From CAYFUT01 sp964346395 (GTDB lineage: Bacteria > Bacillota > Halanaerobiia > Halobacteroidales > Halobacteroidaceae): a DNA stretch of 31,954 bases. Where the stretch lies: positions 1 to 31,954 of the forward strand of contig CAYFUT010000028.1 of assembly GCA_964346395.1 (NCBI GenBank). The letters are read 5' to 3'. Position 1 is the first letter of the stretch. Each line of letters starts with the position of its first letter. The translations under genes were made by a program, and so were the position numbers. Shown here piece after piece: positions 6,985 to 13,870 of this stretch. Under the pieces are notes generated by a model. That model was not told the DNA's origin. It did no database searches and saw only the letters and a list, made by a program, of their open reading frames with translations.

Positions 6985-8341
6985 CTTCTATCCGCTCCAA
7001 TTTAGCTATCAGTTCTTGTCTAATTTCTTGCTTATCTATCTCTTCTATTTTTTCAGCAATTAACTCTTCTCCCTGTTTTACCGTCTTAGAACTTGCATAA
7101 TCTTCTAAATACTCCTTGAAAGTCAAGAGGGCATTAGGCGTACAGTACTGCTTAATAAACCCAGGTTTAGCAAATTCCATAAAGTGTTCTCCGGTTCTTC
7201 CTAATCGATAACAAGCTGTACAAAAAGAAGGCACATACCCATCAGCAATCAATTCCGTCATTACCTCTTCTAAGGACCTAGTATCATTAATTTTAAACTG
7301 CTCTTTATCTAATTCCTGTTCCTGCTGTTTATTATAACCGCCCAGTTCAATCCTGGTTCCTGCATCAATCTGCGAAACCCCAAATTCCATAACTTCATCC
7401 CGCAATTCAGCATTTTCACGAGCAGTTAAAATCATTCCCGTATACGGAACTGCTAATCTTAAAATAGCCACTAGCCGTTTAAATTCCTCATCATCTACTA
7501 AATATTGTTCATCAAATTCAACATTGGTCGCATCTTTTAACCGAGGAAAAGAAATAGTATGCGGGCCAACTCCAAATTTATCTTCCAGGTGAATAGTATG
7601 TTCCATTAAACCTAATACTTCGTATTTCCAGTCGTATAAACCAAATAAAGCTCCAATACCTAAATCATCAATTCCCGCCTCCATTGCTCTATCTAAACCG
7701 GTTAAGCGCCATTCAAAATCTGATTTTGGCCCGCTAGGATGCATCTTCTGATAAGTTTCATGATGATAGGTCTCCTGGAAAATTTGATAAGTTCCAATGC
7801 CCACTTCCTTTAACTTCTGGTAGCCTTCTACTTCCAGAGGAGCAGCATTAATATTAACCCGTCTAATTTCTCCTTTATCCTGCCGCGTTTCATATACCGT
7901 CCGTACTGTATCCGCTATAAAGTCAGCATCATAATCAGGATGTTCGCCAAACACCAGAATTGACCTCTTTTGTCCCTGGTCTTCTAGAGCAGTTACTTCC
8001 TGCTGAATTTCCTCTTTGGTTAAAGTCTTCCGCTCTACCTGTTCATTATCTACTCTAAAGCCGCAGTACTTACAATTATTAATACATTTATTTCCAATGT
8101 ATAACGGGGCAAATAATACCACTCGATCTCCATAAACCTTTTCCTTTAATTTCCGCGCCCCAGCAAAAATTTTTTCTATCCATTCGTCCTTCTCTGCCTG
8201 TAGTAAAATTGCTGTTTCCCGCAGAGTCAATCGATTTTTATGCAGAGATTTACTGACTATCCGATCTATTTTTTCTTCTGTCGGCTCCACATCTTGCAAA
8301 ATCCCTTCCAACTTTTCATCTTCAATAAAATCCCGACTCAT
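6959..8341 (-). CDS. hydG: [FeFe]-hydrogenase maturation radical SAM tyrosine lyase HydG
   Basis: A 460-aa radical SAM enzyme that cleaves tyrosine to supply CO and cyanide as an Fe(CO)2(CN)-cysteine complex. The radical SAM cluster ligands are C86, C90 and C93 (CINNCKYC). The C-terminal auxiliary cluster, where the product is built, has ligands C374 and C377 (CTAC) and C400, a CX2CX22C pattern exactly as in characterised HydG. The related ThiH lacks this full role, and the hyd neighbours remove doubt. The start ATG at 8341 follows an AGAGGTG site and a terminator-containing leader. It is the first protein gene of the operon. Confidence 0.97.
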   Translation of the reverse strand: MSRDFIEDEKLEGILQDVEPTEEKIDRIVSKSLHKNRLTLRETAILLQAEKDEWIEKIFAGARKLKEKVYGDRVVLFAPLYIGNKCINNCKYCGFRVDNEQVERKTLTKEEIQQEVTALEDQGQKRSILVFGEHPDYDADFIADTVRTVYETRQDKGEIRRVNINAAPLEVEGYQKLKEVGIGTYQIFQETYHHETYQKMHPSGPKSDFEWRLTGLDRAMEAGIDDLGIGALFGLYDWKYEVLGLMEHTIHLEDKFGVGPHTISFPRLKDATNVEFDEQYLVDDEEFKRLVAILRLAVPYTGMILTARENAELRDEVMEFGVSQIDAGTRIELGGYNKQQEQELDKEQFKINDTRSLEEVMTELIADGYVPSFCTACYRLGRTGEHFMEFAKPGFIKQYCTPNALLTFKEYLEDYASSKTVKQGEELIAEKIEEIDKQEIRQELIAKLERIEDGERDLYF

Positions 8342-8384
8342 TATTTTATCACCTCTGAAATTAAGAATTTTTTACAAATACCAC

Positions 8385-8420
8385 CAAAAAATAAAAATGA
8401 CTTACCACAAAGGTAAGTCA
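8385..8420 (-). terminator. Intrinsic terminator in the hydG leader (attenuator candidate)
   Basis: On the minus strand, a 9-bp stem (TGACTTACC with its complement, loop TTTGT, 8420-8398) is followed by a U-rich run (ATTTTTATTTTTT, 8398-8386). It lies about 45 nt before the hydG start and after the hydG promoter, so full-length transcription of hydG requires read-through. Upstream GTAAG (8430-8426) could pair with CTTAC (8417-8413) and disrupt the terminator. Confidence 0.7.
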
Positions 8421-8567
8421 AGTCGCTTACTAGCTCCCACCTCTGCGTGATTAGGTCCCCCCTTTCACTAAGAGTATTATTTGTAATAGATGACAGCTTC
8501 TCTCTAGATTGGGATTGCTCCTCCTCTATTGAGATAACTCCTACCATCTAATTACTATTCAATTATC
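8421..8567 (-). promoter_or_regulatory. Structured 5' leader of the hyd operon
   Basis: The transcript from the predicted promoter carries about 150 nt before the leader terminator. On the minus strand it contains a hairpin of GTGA...TCAC arms with an inner AGG/CCT pair (about 8467-8446). A GC-richer stretch with GTGGGAGCTAG follows. I do not recognise a known riboswitch or T-box: the conserved T-box TGGNACC element is absent. A 68-codon open frame crosses the leader but lacks a ribosome site. A regulatory role is inferred from the terminator. Confidence 0.45.
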
Positions 8568-8573
8568 GGTTTT

Positions 8574-8602
8574 ATTATATCTTATGTGTGTCTTGATTGC
8601 AA
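8574..8602 (-). promoter_or_regulatory. Sigma-A-type promoter of the hyd operon
   Basis: On the minus strand, TTGCAA (8602-8597) and TATAAT (8579-8574) are separated by 17 nt. The predicted start of transcription is near 8567, giving a leader of about 226 nt before hydG. Confidence 0.7.
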
Positions 8603-8629
8603 ATGAAGAGATAGCCGACTTAATCTAAA

Positions 8630-9055
8630 TTATTCAGTTACCTCAAATTTAGTCACTGCCTCTAATTGACTGTCAACATATAAATATATATTATAAACCC
8701 CTTGCTGCTGAGGAATAAAATATTGGGTTTTACTGCGTTCAGAAAAGCTTATATAATCCCTCACAATCTGCTGAGAGAAATTACGTAAAGTTAATTGACT
8801 GATCAGTTGGCCCTGGGGGTTAAACCACTTGACGGCCACCTGATGCTGCTGATTATCCTCTTGCCAGGCTGCATAATACTGCACGCCCTGATCTTGACTT
8901 AAACTAAACTTATTTTTATAAGCAGCAGGATAGCCCTGCTGAGTTAAACCTGCACAAGTTAATAAAGCATTTAACTTTACTTCCGCCTGAACCGGAAAAG
9001 TTACCACCATAACCATAAGCAGGCTAGCAATAATTGTTTTTTTCAGGCTAATCAC
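8630..9055 (-). CDS. Small secreted protein of unknown function
   Basis: An open frame of 141 codons with a clear signal peptide: Lys-Lys, a hydrophobic core at about 8-20, and a PVQA/E cleavage site after residue 24. The mature part, about 117 aa, is Gln-rich with alternating hydrophobic and polar residues and ends in a strand-like segment. This suggests a beta-sandwich, extracellular fold. One Cys (residue 34) is present. I know no family for it. The start is uncertain. The GTG at 9055 overlaps the AAAGGAG site with no spacing, whereas a CTG at 9046 lies 8 nt after it and would begin the signal peptide directly with Lys-Lys. It lies between rsmG and the hyd promoter. Confidence 0.7.
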   Translation of the reverse strand: MISLKKTIIASLLMVMVVTFPVQAEVKLNALLTCAGLTQQGYPAAYKNKFSLSQDQGVQYYAAWQEDNQQHQVAVKWFNPQGQLISQLTLRNFSQQIVRDYISFSERSKTQYFIPQQQGVYNIYLYVDSQLEAVTKFEVTE

Positions 9056-9140
9056 TCCTTTAAGGAGAATTAACTTTACTGCATTTTAGTTACTTGGCTT
9101 ATTTTTATTATTCACCAAATTTATTTTTTTATCCTTCCAT

Positions 9141-9857
9141 TTATAGGGGGTTTTTATCGGGAATACCAGCTGAGCGGGGATATTGATTAGAGGTAGAAAT
9201 TTTTTTGTCTACAATTACTACATTACGGTCTGCTTCACTAAAGGGTAAATGTAGTTCCTTAACTTCTCTTATTTCTCCCCCCAACTCTTTAATAGCCTGC
9301 TTACCGTTGTTTACTTCTTTATTTATTTCTCTTCCTTTATAAGCTATAAATTCTCCACCTTGCCGAACAAACGGGAGAGTATATTCACCTAAAATATTCA
9401 ATTTAGCTACTGCCCTAGCCAGCCCATAATCATACTGCTCCCTATATTCTTCCTGCTGCCCGTAATCTTCAGCCCGACCGTGAATAACTTCTACTTGCTC
9501 TAAATTAAGATTATAAACTACACGCCGCAAAAAAGTTGCTTTTTTCTTAACTGCCTCCAGTAAAGTAATAGTTAATTCCGGATAAATAATTTTCAGCGGC
9601 AGACCAGGAAAGCCGGCTCCCGTGCCTACATCAATTATTTTTTCTGTACCTTCTAATTCAACCTCTGATAATAATGATAAAGCATCTAAAAAATGTTTAA
9701 CTACAATTTCATCAGCAGAGTCAACAGCCGTTAAATTAATCTGTTGATTCCATTTTTGAATCAAGTTTAAATAATCCATAAACTGCTCAATTTGCGTTTT
9801 ATTTAAATCAATATTTAATTTTTCTGCTCCTAACACTAACTTCTGCTTATAATCCAT
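9141..9857 (-). CDS. rsmG: 16S rRNA (guanine527-N7)-methyltransferase RsmG
   Basis: A 238-aa SAM-dependent methyltransferase (formerly GidB) that methylates G527 of 16S rRNA; loss of it gives low-level streptomycin resistance in other bacteria. The family features are NLTA (41-44), KHFLDAL (54-60), the SAM-binding DVGTGAGFPG loop (76-85), GRAEDYG, and an ARAVAKL motif. The C-terminal YPRSAGIPDKNPL corresponds to the conserved end YPRKxGTPxKxPL of the family. It sits downstream of the mnmG pair in the usual origin-region order and is read away from the origin. Confidence 0.96.
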   Translation of the reverse strand: MDYKQKLVLGAEKLNIDLNKTQIEQFMDYLNLIQKWNQQINLTAVDSADEIVVKHFLDALSLLSEVELEGTEKIIDVGTGAGFPGLPLKIIYPELTITLLEAVKKKATFLRRVVYNLNLEQVEVIHGRAEDYGQQEEYREQYDYGLARAVAKLNILGEYTLPFVRQGGEFIAYKGREINKEVNNGKQAIKELGGEIREVKELHLPFSEADRNVVIVDKKISTSNQYPRSAGIPDKNPL

Positions 9858-9903
9858 ATTATTTCACTCCTAATGATAATCCAGTTTAATTAACAAAGTA
9901 GCT

Positions 9904-11778
9904 TTATCCCTTATTATTCATCTGTTTTAAATGCACCGTTAATAACGAAATATCCGCCGGAGTAACGCCGGAAATTCTGGCTGCCTGTCCTACTGTCCTG
10001 GGCTCTATCTTTTTCAATTTTTCTTTGGCTTCTTTTTTCAAGCCTTCAATTTGATCATAATTTATCTCTGGTGGTATCCTTTGTGCTTCTAATTCCTGCT
10101 GCTTTTTTATCTGCTGTCTCTGTTTTTCAATATATCCCTTATATTTTAGTTGAATATTTACTTCCTGTTTTACTTGCAGAGCTAATCCAGGCCGCTTCGG
10201 ATCAATAGCTGCTAATGCTTCATAATCTAGTTCCGGCCGCTGTAATAAGTGAGCTAGATTATCCTTTTGATGTTTTAAAGGGCTACTCCCTAGCTGCTGT
10301 AAATATTCCTGGGCCTGGCTATCAGATGGATAAATTTCTGTCTTCGCTAGCCGCTCCTTTTCGGCTGCAATTGCTTCTTGTTTAGCCTGAAATTTCTCAT
10401 ATCTTGCTTCTGAGATTAAGCCTAGCTTATAGCCTAGGGCAGTCAACCTTAAATCTGCATTATCAGGCCGTAATACTAATCTATATTCGGCTCGGGAAGT
10501 TAGCATGCGATAAGGTTCTTCAGTTCCTTGAGTTACTAAATCATCAATTAATACTCCAATATAAGCCTGAGAGCGCTGCAAAATTAATGGGGCTTCTTCC
10601 TCTAAAGCCAAGGTAGCATTAATTCCAGCTACCAAACCTTGAGCAGCAGCTTCTTCATAGCCGCTTGTGCCATTAATTTGGCCGGCTGTGTACAAGCCGT
10701 CAATCAGTTTAGTCTCTAAACTAAGCTGCAATTCTGTCGGGTCTAAGCAGTCATATTCAATAGCATACGCCGGCCGCACAATTTCTGCCTTTTCAAATCC
10801 CGGTAGTGTACGCAGCATTTTTCTTTGCACTTCTAATGGTAAACTAGTGGAAAACCCAGATAGATAAAGTTCGTCGGTGTTAATTCCTTCCGGCTCCACA
10901 AAAATTTTATGCTTATTTTTATCAGGAAATTTTTTAGCTTTTGTTTCTAAGGAAGGACAATAGCGAGGTTCTTCTCCCGCAATCATTCCGGAATACATTG
11001 GAGATAAATGCATATTTTCTCTAATTATCTGTTGGGTTTCTTCCGTAGTAAACACTTCCCAACAATGCTGTTCCGGCAGTTGATTATCAATTGTCTGATG
11101 TAGAAAAGAAAAAGCTGTATCTTCTACTCCCGGCTGAACTTCCAAGTTAGTAAAATCCACCGTCTGTTTATCTACTCGAGGAGGAGTTCCTGTCTTAAAT
11201 CTTCTTAAATTAAAGCCTAACTCTTTTAAATCATCGGCTAGTTTATTAGCTGGAAACTGGTGATGAGGACCCGAATTAAAGCTAGTTTCTCCTACTAAAA
11301 TTTTACCCCGCAGAAAGGTTCCCGTAGTCAAAATTACCTTTTTTCCTGCAAAAGAAACACCACTTTTTAACTTTACCCCTGCTACTTGATTATTTTTTAC
11401 TATTAATTGTTCTACTATTCCCTGGCGTAAAAATAGATTATCCTCTTCTTCTAACGTCTGCTTCATCTTTAACTGGTACTTTTCCTTATCTGCCTGACCT
11501 CTAAGTCCTTGTACTGCCGGTCCTTTCCCAGTATTTAATCGTCTCAGTTGAATACAGGTTTGATCAATATTCTGAGCCATTTGACCGCCTAAAGCATCTA
11601 TTTCCCGAACAATATTATACCGAGCCGGCCCTCCTATCGCTGGATTGCAGGGCATCAAAGCTACATTATCAAGGTCAACTGTAACCGCCAGTGTTTTAAA
11701 ACCACGGCGGGCACTGGCCAGAGCGGCTTCACAGCCGGCATGACCAGTACCCACTACAATTACTGCAAATTTTCGCAC
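9904..11778 (-). CDS. mnmG: MnmG paralog, second copy (tRNA U34 carboxymethylaminomethyl modification)
   Basis: A 624-aa full-length MnmG/GidA-family flavoprotein. It has the FAD-binding GTGHAG motif, CNPAIGG with the conserved active-site Cys, GTPPR, EPRYCPS with the second conserved Cys, AGQINGTSGYEEAAAQG, SRAEYRL and the C-terminal RISGVTPADIS. It is the distal copy of a tandem pair. Over 97 aligned N-terminal residues I count 62 identities with the proximal copy. The usual GGPAKG motif is changed to GGPARYN (Arg53-Tyr54-Asn55). Elsewhere (KTGTPPR, SGPHHQ, QPGVEDTAFSF) it resembles the Bacillus protein more closely than its neighbour does. The GTG at 11778 lies 8 nt after GAGGAG and is preferred to the GTG at 11787, which overlaps that site. 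It follows the first copy by 5 nt. Confidence 0.9.
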   Translation of the reverse strand: MRKFAVIVVGTGHAGCEAALASARRGFKTLAVTVDLDNVALMPCNPAIGGPARYNIVREIDALGGQMAQNIDQTCIQLRRLNTGKGPAVQGLRGQADKEKYQLKMKQTLEEEDNLFLRQGIVEQLIVKNNQVAGVKLKSGVSFAGKKVILTTGTFLRGKILVGETSFNSGPHHQFPANKLADDLKELGFNLRRFKTGTPPRVDKQTVDFTNLEVQPGVEDTAFSFLHQTIDNQLPEQHCWEVFTTEETQQIIRENMHLSPMYSGMIAGEEPRYCPSLETKAKKFPDKNKHKIFVEPEGINTDELYLSGFSTSLPLEVQRKMLRTLPGFEKAEIVRPAYAIEYDCLDPTELQLSLETKLIDGLYTAGQINGTSGYEEAAAQGLVAGINATLALEEEAPLILQRSQAYIGVLIDDLVTQGTEEPYRMLTSRAEYRLVLRPDNADLRLTALGYKLGLISEARYEKFQAKQEAIAAEKERLAKTEIYPSDSQAQEYLQQLGSSPLKHQKDNLAHLLQRPELDYEALAAIDPKRPGLALQVKQEVNIQLKYKGYIEKQRQQIKKQQELEAQRIPPEINYDQIEGLKKEAKEKLKKIEPRTVGQAARISGVTPADISLLTVHLKQMNNKG

Positions 11779-11783
11779 TAACT

Positions 11784-13649
11784 TCACTCCTCTCTGCTTC
11801 TCTGTTCTAAATAAATCATCAACGCCGAAATATCTGCCGGAGAAACTCCTGAAATCCGAGAAGCTTGCCCCAGCGAAACCGGCTGAATCCGATTCAGCTT
11901 TTCTCGCGCTTCCTTACTAATATTCTCCAATTGACTATAATCTAAATCTTCTGGTAGTTTTTTCTGTTCCATTTCTTTAAATTTATTTACCTGACGCATC
12001 TGTTTTTCGATATAGCCGCGATATTTAGTTTTAATTTCTATCTGTTCCTTAACTTCCGACTCTACCGCAGGTACTTCCTCCGACAGCTGATTCAAATCTT
12101 CATAGTCAAGTTCAGGGCGTTCTAAAATTGTAGATAAGTTAACCGGCTTCTTCAATCCTCCACTGCCTAATTCCTGAAGAATATTTCTAACTTCCTTAGT
12201 AGGAGTAATCCGCACATTATTGAGTACTGACATTGCCTGATTAATTGCCTTTCTTTTTTCTTCTACTTGCTGGTAATTATCAACCGGCAGCAGACCAACT
12301 TCATGACCAATCTCACTGAGTCTTAAATCAGCATTATCATGCCGCAGTAACAGCCTATATTCTGCCCGAGAAGTTAACATTCGATAAGGTTCATTGGTTC
12401 CCATTGTTACCAAATCATCAATCAGAACTCCTATATATGCCTCGGATCGATCCAAAATCAAAGGTTCTTGCTCTTTAATAGATAATACTGCATTAATTCC
12501 TGCCATTAACCCTTGAGCAGCAGCTTCTTCATAACCGCTCGTTCCATTAATTTGGCCAGCTGTATACAGCCCCTCCACTACCTGGTTCTCCATAGTCGGC
12601 TGCAGTTGGTAAGGAGGAATATAATCATATTCTACTGCATAACCAGGCCGGACAATTTCTGCCTCTTCTAAGCCCGGTACACTGCGGATAATCTTTGCCT
12701 GAAATTCTTCCGGCATACTAGTAGTTAAACCATTTAAATAAAGCTCATTAGTATATCTTCCTTCTGGCTCTACAAATACTTGATGGCTGTCTTTTTCCGG
12801 AAACCTCATTATTTTTCGATCAATCGAGGGACAATAGCGCGGACCTTCTCCTTCTACAATTCCCGTAGAAATAGGAGAATAATCAATATTTTCCTGAATA
12901 ACTTCTTTAGTACGTTGGTTAGTTCTTGTTAACCAGCAGGGAATTTGTTCCCGCTCCACCCGCGGTTCAAAAAAAGAAAACTGTAGTTTTTCTTCTGCCC
13001 CCGCATGAATCCGCATGGCTGAAAAATCAACTGTCTGCTTATCAACGCGCGGAGGAGTAGCTGTTTGAAACCTCTCTAATTCAATCCCTGCCTCCTGAAG
13101 ACTATCTGCTAATTCAACAGCAGCAAATTCTCCCTGGCGCCCACCAGTATATTTAATATCACCAATAATTACTTTTCCATTTAACGAAGTACCGGTAGTT
13201 AAAACTACCTTGTCAGCATAATAGTCCACCCCGGTAATCGTACTAACTCCTTTTACGGCTTGGTCTTCTACAATAATTTCCGTTACTACCGACTGTTTTA
13301 GATCTAAATTATCCTGTTGTTCTAAAGCCTTCTTCATTTCCGTCTGGTACTCCTGTTTATCTATTTGCGCCCGCAGCGCATGAACAGCAGGACCTTTAGA
13401 AGTATTTAGTTTCCTAATGTTCACATACGTTTTATCTACCACTTTTGCCATTTCTCCACCTAAAGCATCTATTTCGCGAGTAATATGCCCCTTGGCTGGA
13501 CCACCAATAGACGGATTGCAAGGGGTTAAAGCTATATGGTCAGCATTTAAAGTTAAAACTAAGGTGGTACACCCCATCCGAGCACTGGCTAAAGCAGCCT
13601 CGCAGCCCGCATGACCCGCTCCAATTACAATCACATCATATTCTTTCAT
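11784..13649 (-). CDS. mnmG: MnmG, first copy (tRNA U34 carboxymethylaminomethyl modification)
   Basis: A 621-aa MnmG/GidA flavoprotein; with MnmE it installs the carboxymethylaminomethyl group on U34 of tRNAs that read split codon boxes. It has GAGHAGCEAA for FAD, CNPSIGGPAKG, GPRYCPSID, AGQINGTSGYEEAAAQG, TSRAEYRLLLRHDNADLRL and RISGVSPADIS. It departs from the family at the usual KTGTPPR, which reads QTATPPR (Ala197 replacing Gly), and next to it in the PxxSxGxVEG region. The ATG at 13649 gives the standard MKEYDVIVIG start and lies 11 nt after AGGAGG; a GTG at 13658 sits too close to that site. This copy is adjacent to mnmE, separated by a 219-nt repeat-rich gap. Confidence 0.93.
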   Translation of the reverse strand: MKEYDVIVIGAGHAGCEAALASARMGCTTLVLTLNADHIALTPCNPSIGGPAKGHITREIDALGGEMAKVVDKTYVNIRKLNTSKGPAVHALRAQIDKQEYQTEMKKALEQQDNLDLKQSVVTEIIVEDQAVKGVSTITGVDYYADKVVLTTGTSLNGKVIIGDIKYTGGRQGEFAAVELADSLQEAGIELERFQTATPPRVDKQTVDFSAMRIHAGAEEKLQFSFFEPRVEREQIPCWLTRTNQRTKEVIQENIDYSPISTGIVEGEGPRYCPSIDRKIMRFPEKDSHQVFVEPEGRYTNELYLNGLTTSMPEEFQAKIIRSVPGLEEAEIVRPGYAVEYDYIPPYQLQPTMENQVVEGLYTAGQINGTSGYEEAAAQGLMAGINAVLSIKEQEPLILDRSEAYIGVLIDDLVTMGTNEPYRMLTSRAEYRLLLRHDNADLRLSEIGHEVGLLPVDNYQQVEEKRKAINQAMSVLNNVRITPTKEVRNILQELGSGGLKKPVNLSTILERPELDYEDLNQLSEEVPAVESEVKEQIEIKTKYRGYIEKQMRQVNKFKEMEQKKLPEDLDYSQLENISKEAREKLNRIQPVSLGQASRISGVSPADISALMIYLEQRSREE

Positions 13650-13672
13650 TAACACCACATCCTCCTAAACTT

Positions 13673-13696
13673 AAGCTTGAGTTTGAATTTGAGTAA
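13673..13696. repeat. Short hexamer tandem repeat next to AAGCTT
   Basis: AAGCTT is followed by GAGTTT, GAATTT and GAGTAA, a degenerate hexamer array. On the other strand it reads as AAxxTC units ending in AAGCTT, which matches the array at 25608-25631. No coding role. Confidence 0.5.
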
Positions 13697-13770
13697 ACCT
13701 TACAATCAAATACAGAAGTAATTGTATTGGCTTAATTTTGATTATCAATTTGTGTACTTTAATGTGCATA

Positions 13771-13811
13771 CCTAAACTGCGACCTGGCATGCCATGTCGC
13801 TACTTTTTAGG
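13771..13811. repeat. Long GC-rich hairpin/cruciform between mnmE and mnmG
   Basis: Nested inverted arms CCTAAA/TTTAGG, GCGAC/GTCGC and a central TGGCATGCCA palindrome can form a 41-nt hairpin. On the plus strand TTTT follows; on the minus strand, the direction of the flanking genes, there is no U-run. It could be a processing site or a weak terminator after mnmE. Confidence 0.5.
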
Positions 13812-13835
13812 TTTTAAATGTTGTTTATCATTTAT

Positions 13836-13870
13836 CATTCTCCATTCTCCATTTTCCATTCTCCATTTTT
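13836..13870. repeat. Heptanucleotide tandem repeat (CATTYTC)n
   Basis: Four consecutive heptamers, CATTCTC, CATTCTC, CATTTTC, CATTCTC, are followed by a partial fifth that touches the mnmE stop codon; a degenerate CATTTAT unit precedes them. This resembles the short tandemly repeated repetitive (STRR) heptamers known from other bacteria. Confidence 0.75.

Noticed and set aside
8341..8547. A 68-codon open frame upstream of hydG whose TGA overlaps the hydG ATG
   Set aside because: It runs through the leader hairpins and terminator and has no ribosome site before its ATG. A leader peptide is not excluded but not supported.
13836..13870. CRISPR-like array
   Set aside because: Repeat units are 7 nt with no spacers, and no cas genes are present.
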